Assembly: GCA_009746045.1 (NCBI GenBank)
Contig: RPFO01000485.1
Location: 937,223-1,001,222, forward strand
Source: Mesostigma viride
Lineage: Eukaryota > Streptophyta > Mesostigmatophyceae > Mesostigmatales > Mesostigmataceae
Length of the DNA: 64,000 nucleotides
Direction: 5' to 3'
Under the pieces are notes generated by a model. That model had not been told where the DNA came from. It saw only the letters and a program-made list of their open reading frames with translations, and made no database searches. The position numbers and the translations under genes are program-made. Positions within the stretch are counted from its first letter, which is position 1, and every line of letters begins with the position of its first letter. Below are positions 21,721 to 33,582 of the stretch, in pieces.

Positions 21721-22504
21721 TGTCACGTCCGTGATCATTTACGTCCGTGCACTCAAGAAGTTACGCGGTTGCCGTAATCGGAATCGTTACCGACGTTTGG
21801 TTGGTTCCGATTCAGTAGGCCGCAGGCTTTGTTCCTTGGGCCGGTGTGGAGCGCCGCGCCGGAAAGGCCTGAATTTCTAGAGTGACAGTCTTAGGTGACC
21901 TGACTTAGGTTCAGGCGCAAGACTTTGGGGCGCAAAGCCTTGGTGGCTTGCGCAATATTCCGGTGCGTGACATTTGGCAGTTATGAATCTTTTGTATTGT
22001 TCAGACGGAATGATGTTCAGTCCATCTGACAAAGCTAGATACGCAGATCGTAGTGTGCGGTGTGCTGGCTCGCACGTGGTTGTCGAACAGACTTGCTCTG
22101 CATTTTGCTGGCAGTCTAACTGCACGTCAGGCGGCTTGCTGGCAAATGCGACAGCGCATGGATGCCGGGATTTTTGGAGGTATTTAGGAGCAGCGCAGCG
22201 GCCATGGTGGTCGTTGTTCGCTCGTTTCTCTCCCTCACAACTAGTTTGTTGTCTTCATGGGGTTAAACTTCTCGAACAGCCCGGAGCAGCCCCCGTGAGT
22301 GGTTGCATGTCGTTGCCATGACGATGGTTGATAGGATTGACAGTGGTTTGATCCGGTTGGGATGTTGTTGGCATTGTGGACGAGAAACGTTCTGCTGACC
22401 CGGGAACAGTCCCGGGAAAGGGCAATATAGTGGATCACACACACGAGTACTCTATTGCTATGGATATGCCTTCCAAGTGATAGGCTAGGATATAATGGCA
22501 CGTA
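21721..22504. other. Unique centre of the foldback element
   Basis: Non-repetitive, with no recognised gene. A short ATG frame at 22257 (MGLNFSNSPEQPP) runs to a good donor-like GTGAGT, which could be a captured first exon; no partner exon is seen. Confidence 0.4.
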
Positions 22505-22619
22505 AACGCGACAGTGGGGTCTTGCATGGCGTGGCACTGCCGGCAGTCACCACTCCTTGTGATGACTGCATGTCCCCTTTATGCAAGGACGGCTTGTGGG
22601 GTCTTGCATGGGGTGGCAC

Positions 22620-22796
22620 TGCCGGCAGAGGATACTTGTTCCTGGTTGTGGGATACACGTTCCTAGTTGTGGGATAGTCGTTCCTGGTTGTGGGATACTT
22701 GTTCGTGGTGGTGGGAAACACATTCCTGCTTGTGGGATACTCGTTCCTGGTTGTGGGATGCACGTTCCTGGTTGTGGGATACTTGTTCCTTGACAT
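22620..22796 (+). repeat. Short central island of the 21-bp satellite
   Basis: Eight units of the same TTCCTGGTTGTGGGA satellite, following directly after a GCCGGCAG unit. It shows the satellite can seed outside the two large arrays. Confidence 0.95.
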
Positions 22797-22969
22797 GTTC
22801 GCCGTTATTCCTCCATGCAGTTATTCCTACACGCACATCAAGATAGAGCTATTAAATATTTCCTTGTACATCCAATGATGCTACGTCTTGGCTATTCTGA
22901 TCAGACACTCCGCAAAGGTGAAAACCATTTGCGGTCAGTGCCGGGCCGCGGAAAACGCGGAAAAACGCG

Positions 22970-23065
22970 ATCTGCAAATGAATCTGACCGGAATCGAACT
23001 GGGGACCTCTCGCACCAATTTTGCTGACTATAGGACGGACGTCTCCGGTTACCATGGCATCGCCA
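22970..23065 (-). repeat. tRNA-related sequence, probable SINE head
   Basis: The minus strand contains AGTTCGATTCCGG, a good match to the Pol III B box (GGTTCGANNCC). About 50 bases upstream is TGGTAACCGGAGACG, a degenerate A box. T-arm pairing is poor, so it is not called a functional tRNA. It interrupts a dispersed repeat also seen at 38.1-38.8 kb, as expected of an inserted SINE. Confidence 0.4.
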
Positions 23066-23218
23066 ACTTACACCTACAGTCATCCGCAAAAGTTCTCTCT
23101 CGGCTATGCTCACATTACTTGCCCACGCTCCTTGTTATGATAAGCTCACATGGGTCTCATTGCACCCACTGATCTTGTGCACAGGATCGTTTAGCGTGTC
23201 CGATTGCAGCTGTGGCAT

Positions 23219-23404
23219 TAATTAATTAATTAATTAGACTCGTGCTCCCGTTTGGGAGTCACGCAAGTGTGGCATGCCTCTAGCATGAAGGAGAAAGGGG
23301 GTCTCTGACCTTCCTTCCTGTTGTGCAAACAAAGGGATGAAAGGCAGTTCGGGCTCCGTGACTCCCCAACGGGAGCATGAGTCTAATTAATTAATTAATT
23401 AATT
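23219..23404. repeat. Inverted pair of TTAA-tailed repeat ends
   Basis: TTAATTAATTAA, then GACTCGTGCTCCCG at 23219-23252, is mirrored by CGGGAGCATGAGTC, then TTAATTAATTAA at 23370-23404. The same GTGACTCC...GAGCACGAGT segment with a TTAA tail is found at 38120 and 38558. The pattern fits 3' ends of a retroposon with a microsatellite tail. Confidence 0.7.
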
Positions 23405-23977
23405 ACCTACCTACCTGACCTACCTATCAAGTTCTAACTAGCTCACTAGCTAACTAACTGACTAACTATTTTAACCAAGTAAGTACTAACTACTAACTAA
23501 ACAACCCCCGTTGCTCTGCCGAACTAAGTAGATGCCCTTCGATTAAAACGCACAAATCGCGAATGATGCAAGCTACCGTGCCGACGCACAATTGATTCTT
23601 GCCCCCCTACGCGTCTAAATCTTGTATTGTTGTCATTAAGCGCTCAACGTGCATGGGGCTAGCTGCCCCAATATGAGATTCCACGGACAACACCGAAAAT
23701 GAGAAACCACAGTAGCTACCAGCAAGTTACGAACACAGGACCTCCCTAAATCTAGTATCAAGTAAAGTTATTTCCCCGTTTCCACGAACTTGGTCCATTC
23801 ACATTTATAGCGGTGAATTAACTGTCACACCTTGCTCAGGCAAAGTGCGCCAAGTCCTACCGCATGTCTCCCCATGTCATTCACTTAAATAAGGAAGGGA
23901 AATGTAAAGCCATGCATCGTGAAGCCGTATGAAAGGGCATAACCACCCGAAAAATCAAGTTGGTACGTATAGTGTCA
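23405..23977. other. Unassigned DNA between the centre and the right arm
   Basis: Begins with short CTAACTAA-type simple sequence; the rest shows no gene or repeat I recognise. Confidence 0.5.
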
Positions 23978-24366
23978 ACCCCCTCTGCTAACGTTAGTGC
24001 CCGCGCCCCTTTACTAACGTTAGTGCTCGTGCCCCTCTGCTAACGTTAGTGCCCCCCCCTCTACTATAATTATTTCCCCCCTCTGCTAATAAACTTTAAT
24101 TCCCACACCCGCTCTGCTATCGTTAGTGCCCGTGCCCCTTTACTAACGTTAGTGCCCAGCCCCCTCTGCTAATGTTAGTGCCTGTGCCCCTTTACTAACG
24201 TTAGTGCCCAGCCCCCTCTGCTAACGTTAGTGCCCGTGCCCCTTTACTAACGTTAGTGCCCAGCCCCCTCTGCTAACGTTAGTGCCCGTGCCCCTTCACT
24301 AACGTTAGTGCCCGTGCCCCTCTGCTAACGTTATTCCCGAGCCCCCTCTGCTATCGCTAATTCCCG
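23978..24366 (-). repeat. CTAACGTTAG palindrome array, right arm
   Basis: Inverted counterpart of the left array. The unit order from the satellite junction inward (TTAGCGATAG-type, then alternating blocks) is the same, with fewer units. Confidence 0.9.
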
Positions 24367-24389
24367 TGCCCCTTTATATTTGGACCAGG

Positions 24390-25915
24390 AACACATCCCA
24401 CAACTAGGCTCGACTATCCCACAACCAAGAACGTGTTTCCCACAACCAGGAACGTGTATCCCACAACCAGGAACGACTATCCCACAACCAAGAACGTGTT
24501 TCCCACAACCAGGAACGTGTTTCCCACAACCAGGAACGTGTATCCCACAACCAGGAACGTGTTTCCCACAACCAGGAGCGTGTTTCCCACAACCAGGAAC
24601 AAGTATCCCACAACCAGGAACGTGTATCCCACAACCAGGAACAAGTATCCTACAACCAGGAACAAGTATCCCACAACCAGGAACGTGTATCCCACAACCA
24701 GGAACGTGTTTCCCACAACCAGGAACAAGTATCCCACAACCAGGAACAAGTATCCCACAACCAGGAACGTGTTTCCCACCACCAGGAACATGTTTCCCAC
24801 AACCAGGAACGTGTATCCCACAACCAGGAACAAGTATCCTACAACCAGGAACAAGCATCCCACCACCAGGAACGTGTTTCCCACAACCAGGAACAAGTAT
24901 CCCACAACCAGGAACGTGCATCCCACAACCAGGAACAAGTATCCCACAACCAGGAACAAGTATCCCACAACCAGGAACAAGTATCCCACAACCAGGAACA
25001 AGTATCCCACAACCAGGAACGTGTTTCCCACCACCAGGAACATGTTTCCCACAACCAGGAACGTGTTTCCCACAACCAGGAACGTGTATCCCACAACCAG
25101 GAACGTGTATCCCACAACCAGGAACGTGCATCCCACAACCAGGAACAAGTATCCCACAACCAGGAACGTGTTTCCCACCACCAGGAACAAGTATCCCACA
25201 ACCAGGAACGACTATCCCACAACCAGGAACGTGTTTCCCACCACCAGGAACGTGTTTCCCACAACCAGGAACAAGTATCGCACAACAAGGAACACATCCC
25301 ACAACCAGGAACAAGTATCCCACAACCAGGAACGTGTATCCCACAACCAGGAACGTGCATCCCACAACCAAGAACGTGTTTCCCACAACCAGGAGCAAGT
25401 ATCGCACAACAAGGAACGTGTATCCCACAACAAGGAACACATCCCACAACCAGGAACAAGTATCCCACAACCAGGAACGTGTTTCCCACAACCAGGAACA
25501 AGTATCCCACAACCAGGAACAAGTATCCCACAACCAGGAACGACTATCCCACAACCAGGAACGTGTTTCCCACCACTAGGAACAAGTATCCCACAACCAG
25601 GAACGACTATCCCACAACCAGGAACGTGTATCCCACAACCAGGAACGTGTATCCCACAACCAGGAACGTGTTTCCCACAACCAGGAACGTGTTTCCCACA
25701 ACCAGGAACGACTATCCCACAACCACGAACGTGTATCCCACAACCAGGAACAAGTATCGCACAACAAGGAACACATCCCACAACCAGGAACAAGTATCCC
25801 ACAACCAGGAACGACTATCCCACAACCAGGAACGTGCATCCCACAACCAGGAACAAGTATCCCACAACAAGGAACACATCCCACAACCAGGAACGTGTAT
25901 CCCACAACCAGTCGC
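24390..25915 (-). repeat. 21-bp satellite array, right arm (about 72 units)
   Basis: Same unit as 16090-20700, inverted. It is one third the length of the left array although the flanking arm sequence is nearly identical, so the arrays have expanded or contracted independently since the arms formed. Confidence 0.97.
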
Positions 25916-26645
25916 GCAGTCGGTCTGAATGACTGGCATTATAACGAGCGTCATATTCGTCTCCGGCTTGGCAGTGCCGTCAGCCTGCATACAAAAAGAA
26001 CATTGGAGCCAGCACTTTCCCGCGGGTTGTAGCCGATATTCCTCCATGCAGCGATATTCACCAATGCGCTATCAATAAACAAGTCGACACCATCCGGTAT
26101 GTAAAAAAAGCACGCTGCTGGCCACGACGGTCACGGCGATGATGAACGACAATAACAAGAACGCCTAATAGCAGGCGTCATACAAACTAGAACAGACTGG
26201 AACAACTACTTACCCGGTCGTCTGTGATCTTGACGCAGAGCCTGGTTTACAAGGAAGCGAGGGAAACCGGCCACTATGACCACCCCTACTTAACCCACAT
26301 AATGAAGGTTAGGAATCCTCCCCATCATGCTAACCGTAGACTCGGTGAAACGCCCCATGCTACAAATACGATAGCCCAGCAACGACTACTTGCGGCCATC
26401 ACCTTGTCCAGTTCTGGCTGGCTGTGCGGCGGTAATTTTACCAAGTTTAAAAATGTTACGCCGCACCAGTCTGTGCTTTTTTACGTAGTACCAGTGTAGT
26501 GCAGAAATCTGCCAAAAGAGCAAACGCCCAAAGGCAAATTCCAAGACGCCCAAAGCCAAATTCCAAGACGCCCAAAGCCCAAAGGCGGGCGAGTCTGGCG
26601 CGGCGCGCCTGTCCTGGAGGCCATTGGGCGCCGGAATAAGAAATC
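25916..26645 (-). repeat. Outer unique part of the right inverted arm
   Basis: Reverse complement of 15353-16089 with only scattered differences. The match ends abruptly at GGAATAAGAAAT (26634-26645). Confidence 0.85.
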
Positions 26646-26758
26646 CCGTAGTACCCCTACCAGCGGGCGGCGCAGCCTCCAGCCTCCACTCACCAGCTGG
26701 CGCGGTCATGCCTCCACCGACTCAAAGTTAGGCCAACGCCCAAAAGCTGAATGCACTA

Positions 26759-27217
26759 CACCCTCCGCATTGGTAGTTTTACTAAATAATTATGAGGCTG
26801 GGCGCCGGCCAGCTGCAAACGATAAATAAAACAAAAGAATTTTAATTAACTAATTCCCGAGTGTACTGACCTGTAGTTTTTGAAGCTACCAAACAAATTA
26901 AGAAAGTGTAAATAAATAATTTGACTGCCAAGAGCGCTTCTTTTGCGGTAAAAAACAAAGAAATATTAAATCTCTGGCTGAAAAATGTGCTTTTACTAGC
27001 CGTAAGAGCAGTGCATCCGGCTGGGTTATACAAAACAAACAAAGAATTATTAAATTTCGCAGCCGGTTTAACGGTTGTTCGGTAACCAAACAAACAAACT
27101 AATAATTAATTAATTGGGCGGACACCGACAGTAACACTTTCAACCAATAAAACGCTAATGTCTAATTCCGAAGGGCCTTTTGGCTGAACTGAATTAAAAC
27201 TACCAATGCGGGGGGTG
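26759..27217. mobile_element. MITE B, copy 2 (459 bp)
   Basis: Same ends as 14054-14508, flanked by TA (26757-26758 and 27218-27219). It differs from copy 1 by a 4-base insertion (GACACCGACAG) and a few substitutions. It lies inside the giant element's right shoulder, so it inserted after that region formed. Confidence 0.92.
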
Positions 27218-27552
27218 TACGCAGGGAAGGCAACTGTGCTCGTCTAAAGTATTAAACACAAAGTGTATCTCAATATATAATTGATACAAAATAATTAATA
27301 TAAGTCTCATTAATATAAATGATAGAAGTTGTCTACCTAATACGTTATAGTAGCTACTGTCGTCATTATTCGATCGGCGTCCGAATAGTTCGGAGAACTA
27401 TTCGGTGTTCGATTCGGGAAGGGCCCTTCAGCTCCGAACATATTCGGTATCGGTATCGGGAGGCTCCAAACATATTCGGCATAGGGTTCGGGGCACCCCC
27501 CTGGTCCGAGTATCCGATTCGGCAAGCCAAAACGCTATTCGGTACAACCCTA

Positions 27553-27560
27553 CAACTTGC
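27553..27560. repeat. 8-bp target duplication, right (CAACTTGC)
   Basis: Identical to 15136-15143, directly outside the right terminus of the giant element. Confidence 0.9.
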
Positions 27561-28042
27561 AACGCAAAGTCATACTGTCAAGTTATACTCAATATTTACA
27601 AAGGTACTAAAATTGCATTGAGTTTAGAAAAATTTTTATGTAGTATATATATGCAGGAAGTAAAAAGTACCAGTACGGATATTTTGAGCGAGGGATAATA
27701 TCGGGATCTCGAGATGCGGAGTCACTTTCAAGGTCTTGGGAGTCGTGGAGCACCAAACGGTAAAGACGTGCGGAAAATAGAATTCCTGGCGATGGATGAC
27801 GGGTGTGCTGATATATTCATCATCACGACCGACCCAATTTGATCATAAAACGGGAGAATATGACGTGGTAAAAGAAGGCAGCTGAAGAATAATCCAAAGT
27901 AGATGTGCGGAGATATAGTTAATTCCTTGACCAGGCTGCTTTCGTGGTTCGAGTCCTGCAAGCTGATTCTCGGGATGACTTGCTGTGCTGGATAACGTCG
28001 TCGCGCGCGTCGTACGCAGCAGGTTATTACAAGCATCGAAAA

Positions 28043-31000
28043 ATGTTTATGTCAGAGAGCAGCTTTTTAGACGGAGATGAACCTCCGCAAGCCGAGAAGG
28101 TGGGGATCAACAAAAATTTGAAGAATGCCGCCGCCATTCGTCCTGTTTCTGCCCGCACCCTTGCCGTCGCTCGTCCCGGCAGTGCGGCCCGGGCCTCCCC
28201 ACGGGAAGGGAGCGGTGGGGACTTGTTTGGATCCGAAATTCCACCCCAAAGTCCAAGGACCCCCTGTAGCCCTAGCAGCACCATGGACATGACCCCGGCG
28301 CAGCGCATGCAGGCGCTGAAGGAGCGGAACGCACAGAAACGGAAAGACCGCAGCCTATCCGGAAGCATGGTCGTGAGCAACGACTCCATGTCAAGGTCCC
28401 GACCGGGAAGCGCTCTGGGCCGGCCCGGGAGCGCTCTAGGTCAGCATGGCGCCTTGAGTATGTCCTCACTCAGCTCATCCCTCGACTCGGTGGCGCGGGA
28501 GACCGCCGCGGAGACCACCAGCAGCAGCATCCAGGAGCTGATCCAGGAGAAGCAAAGCAACGCACAGAAGAGCAGCGCGCAGCCACAGGCGTCGCAGCGG
28601 TCGGCCCATAGCGACTCGCATTCCCAGGAGCAGGACAGTGCGGCCCCTAGCTCGGGCGCAGAGGAGGTCGAGCGCAACCTGCTTGCGCATGGGGTGAGCT
28701 CGGTGTATGACCCAACGACCCTTGCGACGCCGCAGTCAGCCCAATCTGGCCCGCGCGGCTCGGCGCGTGGTGTCGATCCAGGCCTGACGCACTCGGGGAG
28801 CATGCTGACGCGCGCGATCACCTCGAGCCGCCACATGGACGTGTCAGACATTCGCATGTTCCTCATGCAGCCGGGCCCCAAGGATGGCCCGATCCTGTGC
28901 CAGATCATCCGTGACAAGGGCAAGCAGAAGATGTTCCCCAAGTTCTCGCTCATGCTGGATAATGAGAGTAAGCGGTTCCTGCTCTCAGCGCGCAAGCGCA
29001 AGAAGAGCAAGAGCAGCAACTACCTGATCAGCCTTGACGAGGAAGACATGTCCAGGCAGAGCGGGAACTTCTTCGGCAAGCTGCGCTCCAACTTTGTGGG
29101 CACAGAGTTCACCATCTACGACAAGGGCGCCAAGCCGAAGGACGCCGACCACACGTCGCTGCTCACGCAGGTGTGTAAGCGTGCCTTGCAGTGCATTGCA
29201 CGCTGGCTTGACTTGGATGCTGCTCACGCAGGTATGCCAGTACACGCCACAGAAGGTATGCAGTATCTCCGCCTGGTGCTGCATGGAGGGGGGGGGTGAA
29301 CCCACGGCTCATGCAGGTGGGCCCACACAACGTGCCCGCTGCTCACCAGGCGTGTATCCACATCGATGATGCCAACTAATGTGAGGGCAGACCTCGCTTC
29401 CTATCTACCCCTTCACGCAATTAGGCACACATGCACGCCAGCAGGTAGGCGTTGTTTTTGCCTGGTGCTGCAAACGCAGGTAAGGGTGTAAGTAGGGGCT
29501 CGCAGGGGAAGGCATGCATGGCCCCAGGCAGGTGCCAGCGGCTGTCGCACGATGCGGCAGACCCTGCTACCATGACAGGCACGTTCCGCTACCCGGCATG
29601 CAGGTGCCGCAGTAGGGAGACAAACAGAGGCAAACAGAGGCAGCCACTTTGTCTGTGTGGACCGCCCGCAGCGCACAGGCGCGCAGGATGGTCTCACTCT
29701 GTGATCGATCATGCCCATGCGTCGTTGCAGGCATGTCCCGTGGCATGCCGTCCCCAAGCACCGCCCGCCACGCGCTGACTTGCATCACCCATGCCCTGTC
29801 GTGGTGACCGGCCGTGTGGGCGCACCCGGGGACCACCGGGGCACCTCTGCCGGTCATCGCCGCATAACTGCAAGCAGCTAGCATCCATATCTGCCAGCAG
29901 CTAGCGTCCATAACTGCCAGCAGCTAGCATCCATATCTGCCAGCTGCTAGCATCCATATCAACTTCTGTACATGCCAGACAATATGGAGTATGCTCTCTG
30001 TGATGTGTTCCAGGCAGTCGTGCGGCTCTGTGAAACATTCTAAACTTGGCACCCAATGACCTAGCCTATAAGCCATCCCCATCCAACCACATAGGCTAGA
30101 AGGCAGCGCATTCATGCGCCCAGCTGCATGTGTCGCGCTCGCGTGGGCTGTGTGGGCCATGCGGGTGTGGGACCGGTGGGGATCTCCTCGGGGCCGTTGC
30201 CTGACCGTTGCCTGGATGAGCCCTGGCCGCTTGCCCGCGGGGCACCCACGGGACGCCCTTGCCCACAGGGCGCCCTGCTCATTCATGCTTTGCCATCATA
30301 CATGTCTGCCACCATAACAACAGGCATGGTTCGCCTCTGGTGGGAAGCAGGTGGGTGGGCATAGTTTTTTTCAGTGATGCATGCATAGGAGGAATAAGCA
30401 GTCCCGCCCATGCACCGCCCATGCACCGCCCATGCACCGCCCATTCACCGCCCATTCACCGCCCATTCACGGCCCATTCACGGCCCATTCACGGCCCATT
30501 CACCGCCCATTCACCGCCCATGCACCGCCCATGCACCGCCCATTCACCGCCCATGCACCGCCCATTCACCGCCCATTCACCGCCCATGCACCGCCCATTC
30601 ACCGCCCATTCACCGCCCATGCACCGCCCATTCACCGCCCATGCACCGCCCATTCACCGCCCATGCACCGCCCATTCACCGCCCATGCACCGCCCATTCA
30701 CCGCCCATGCACCGCCCATTCACCGCCCATTCACCGCCCATGCACCGCCCATTCACCGCCCATGCACCGCCCATGCACCGCCCATTCACCGCCCATTCAC
30801 CGCCCATTCACCGCCCATTCACCGCCCATTCACCGCCCATTCACCGCCCATTCACCGCCCATTCACCGCCCATTCACCGCCCATGCACCGCCCATGCACT
30901 GCCCATTCACCGCCCATGCACCGCCCATTCACCGCCCATGCACCGCCCATTCACCGCCCATTCACGGCCCATTCACCGCCCATTCACCGCCCATTCACCG

Positions 31001-32339
31001 CCCATTCACCGCCCATTCACCGCCCATTCACCGCCCATTCACCGCCCATGCACCGCCCATGCACTGCCCATTCACCGCCCATGCACCGCCCATTCACCGC
31101 CCATGCACCGCCCATTCACCGCCCATTCACGGCCCATTCACCGCCCATTCACCGCCCATGCACCGCCCATGCACCGCCCATGCACCGCCCATGCACCGCC
31201 CATGCACCGCCCATGCACCGCCCATGCACCGCCCATGCACCACCGATTCCTCCTAAGCATACTTCCACTGACGGATGCCTCCTCTATCACCCACATCATG
31301 TCATGCACATCGCGGCTCACCCCGTGTTGTTTGCGTGTGTCGAAATACCTGCTCCCCTTTGGACCCTCGTTATGCCCTGTTGCCCCCTCCTGCCAATGAC
31401 CCGCCTCGTGCCGCCAGATGGCGCCGCGCCAGGAGCTGGGCGCTGTCATCTACCAGTTCAACGTAATGGGCACGCGCGGACCTCGCAAGATGACGGCCAT
31501 GATCCCCCGCATTGGCCCGGATGGCCAGCGCGTGGTGGTGCGGCCAGGCAAGGACGGGGAGGGCATGCTGGAGCAGGTGAGTGCACGGGGGGCTTGCAGG
31601 GGTAGGGGAAGGGGGGGGAGAGGCGGGGAGGGTGTGGCGGGTGCTGCAGTAGTAGTGGAACTCACTTTATAGGAACTTCAAGCATATGGCAAAGCCGCCA
31701 ACTAGGAATGCCCCATTCATTTACAAGTATGGATTCCATAGGGCAAGGCGCAGCAGCACATCATTGGTCCCTATGCCATTATTCCCTGCTGCTCCTGCCC
31801 ACCGCCCCCGCTCGCCTCAGCTCGTATGCGTGTGTATGTACTGCAAGCATTGTGTATATTCAAGCATTGTGCTTTGCTTACTTACAAGCATCTGGCGCTT
31901 ACACCTCACCGCGCCCTACCCCCTCCCTTGGCCACTATACATTGGCGCCCCCCCCTGTGCGCACCACCCTTCCTCCTCTCGCCCTGCTTGCCCTGGCTCC
32001 CGCCTTGCCCTGCCTTCATCCCCCCCCCCCGGTGCTCGCCAGTACAAGAAGAACGCGCACGGCGAGCACGAGGACTTGGTCATCATGCGCAACAACCCGC
32101 CCAAGTGGAACGAGCAGCTGCAGGCCTACTGCCTCAACTTCAACGGGCGCGTGACGGCCGCCAGCGTGAAGAACTTCCAGCTGGTGGAGGAGAAGGATGG
32201 CGTCAAGAGCCCAGTCATCCTCCAGTTTGGCAAGATCGACAAGGACGTATTCACGATGGACTACCAGTACCCAATGTCCGCCTTCCAGGCCTTCTGCATC
32301 TGCCTCGCGTCCTTCGACAACAAGCTCGCGTGCGAGTGA
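28043..32339 (+). CDS. Tubby-like protein (three exons, 527 aa)
   Basis: Exons 28043-29170, 31418-31576 and 32043-32339, all joined in phase 0 with GT/AG introns. The C-terminal ~263 residues are a tubby domain: [15 protein letters not shown] at about 265, the basic [20 protein letters not shown] segment that in the family contacts PI(4,5)P2, [18 protein letters not shown], exon 2 [22 protein letters not shown], exon 3 [20 protein letters not shown], and the classic end [18 protein letters not shown]. Family members bind membrane phosphoinositides and act in trafficking or transcription. Residues 1-264 are Ser/Ala/Arg-rich and probably disordered; no plant-type F-box is present. ATG 28043 (or 28049) is preferred over 27944 because the extra 33 codons look like 5' UTR. 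The giant hAT-like element ends 490 bp upstream. Confidence 0.92.
30408..31245 (+). repeat. 11-bp tandem array in tubby intron 1 (about 76 units)
   Basis: The unit is CACCGCCCATK, K being T or G; a few units read CACGGCCCATT and some CACTGCCCATT. T and G units form runs, and a ~190-bp block (near 30840-31030) recurs, so the array also grew in larger blocks. Eleven is not a multiple of three, and all three frames lack stops, giving spurious frames rich in [10 protein letters not shown]. Confidence 0.97.
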
Positions 32340-33171
32340 GGGGGGGATGTTGGTCCATGGTATTGTTGTATGGTGGCTGCTGCTTGGCCTGGGCGAGCGT
32401 GGCGCACCGGTTTGCCGAAATATCAACGCACTTGGGGCGCTTACGTGGGCGTGGGCCTGGGCGAGGTGCGTCTAGACTGGTGAGAATCCACATGGCGATT
32501 CCATAGCAAGGTGTAGGTGAGCGCCGCATCTCACAACACCGGGCAAGGAGAGATGCATGGCCGTTTGCAGGATGCCGTCGGCACGCAACAAGCGTCCGAG
32601 GGAAACGTTGGAGGCAGGAGCAACCTCTGGACGTGGCCTGGCCTCGCGACCTGCTGTCAATCGCGACTATTTTGCGGCCCAGGGTGATTTCTTAACATTT
32701 TTTCTTGGTGGAAGGACAGGGGATGGCTCCTGTCAGCGGACGCTCTGCGAGGGTGACCCCCCTGTGCCTTGCAGCGCATACCAAAGGGCTCCAGTGGCAT
32801 GGACGTATAACAGGTAGTTCTCCTCGTGGCGAAGAATGTTAGAGGCGAAACCAGTGTCTGGAACTGGCCTTGCAGCAGCTGCAGGTCAAGGATGTAAAAT
32901 TACTCTCCACTAATGTCTGCACAGTCTCCATTTTTACAAGGGGTTGAGCTGCCATCATAAAGAATGATGATAGGCTTAGAATGATGGTTTTGAGTAATTG
33001 TTGGTCTCATGCTGGGTGCTTATCTGTCTATTTCTTCTCGCGGCTTCATGTGCTTGGAAGAGTAGTGAGGCAGTCAGCAAGTGTCAACCTCTGTTACAGG
33101 CTTCCTTTGACAGCACCACCATCACGTCATGATTCTGTGCCCCGTGGCCTCCCATTGGAGGCATGTGTTTC
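32340..33171. other. Tubby 3' flank without a recognised gene
   Basis: Holds the 3' UTR and unassigned DNA up to the LINE 3' end at 33172. No convincing frame or repeat. Confidence 0.5.
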
Positions 33172-33582
33172 ATAATAAATTTAGTTAAATTAAATTGAAA
33201 CATATCTCCGTTGGGAGTACATGTAGCACATATCCCTGAGAAGGGGCATATGGCTTTTAACCCGTGTTTTTTTACAACGCGATACATCGCGTTGTAGGGT
33301 TAGAACGCGATGTATCGCGTTGTAATCTGACACGTGGCAAACCTATTAAACATGCGATTTTTGGTCTGAAACTTTCAAGATAGGTCAGAAACATCTCATA
33401 GAATTCAAGAAAAAATCCTGGTATTTTTGGTATTTTTTTTGTGACAGCTGCAAACAAATATGTACCACTGAAATCAGGCATTTTCGCGGGACGAAGGTGA
33501 AGACGATGGCGATGGCGGTGCCCAGGTAGATCTCGCCAGTTTTCGCGCGAATTTCAGTGGCTGTTGGGTGGCACGACCATGA

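Larger units (their letters stand above)
15144..27552. mobile_element. Giant 12.4-kb non-autonomous foldback element with hAT-like ends
   Basis: The left end TAGGGTTGTACCGAATAG (15144-15161) is exactly inverted at 27535-27552, with one mismatch in the next four bases. Both sides carry the 8-bp duplication CAACTTGC. An 8-bp duplication and TAGGG-type termini fit the hAT superfamily. Next to the termini are CCGAATA/CCGAAC-type subterminal repeats (15150-15350 and 27350-27530). The rest is a large inverted repeat: arms 15353-21186 and 23978-26645, built from a ~740-bp unique segment, a 21-bp satellite and a CTAACGTTAG array, around a ~2.8-kb centre. No transposase is present. The likely history is a small hAT element that received a foldback unit, then moved or was filled in place. 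It ends 490 bp before the tubby start codon. Confidence 0.85.

Noticed and set aside
22970-23065. Functional tRNA gene on the minus strand
   Set aside because: The B box is good, but the T stem has mismatches, the A box is degenerate and no acceptor stem pairs. Treated as SINE-like.
27944-28042. Upstream in-frame ATG of the tubby gene
   Set aside because: The extra 33 residues have no family similarity and composition like the 5' flank; the ATG at 28043 is preferred.
30259-31605. Histidine/proline-rich 448-codon frame
   Set aside because: It runs through the 11-bp array of tubby intron 1. All three forward frames are open, as expected for an 11-bp unit.
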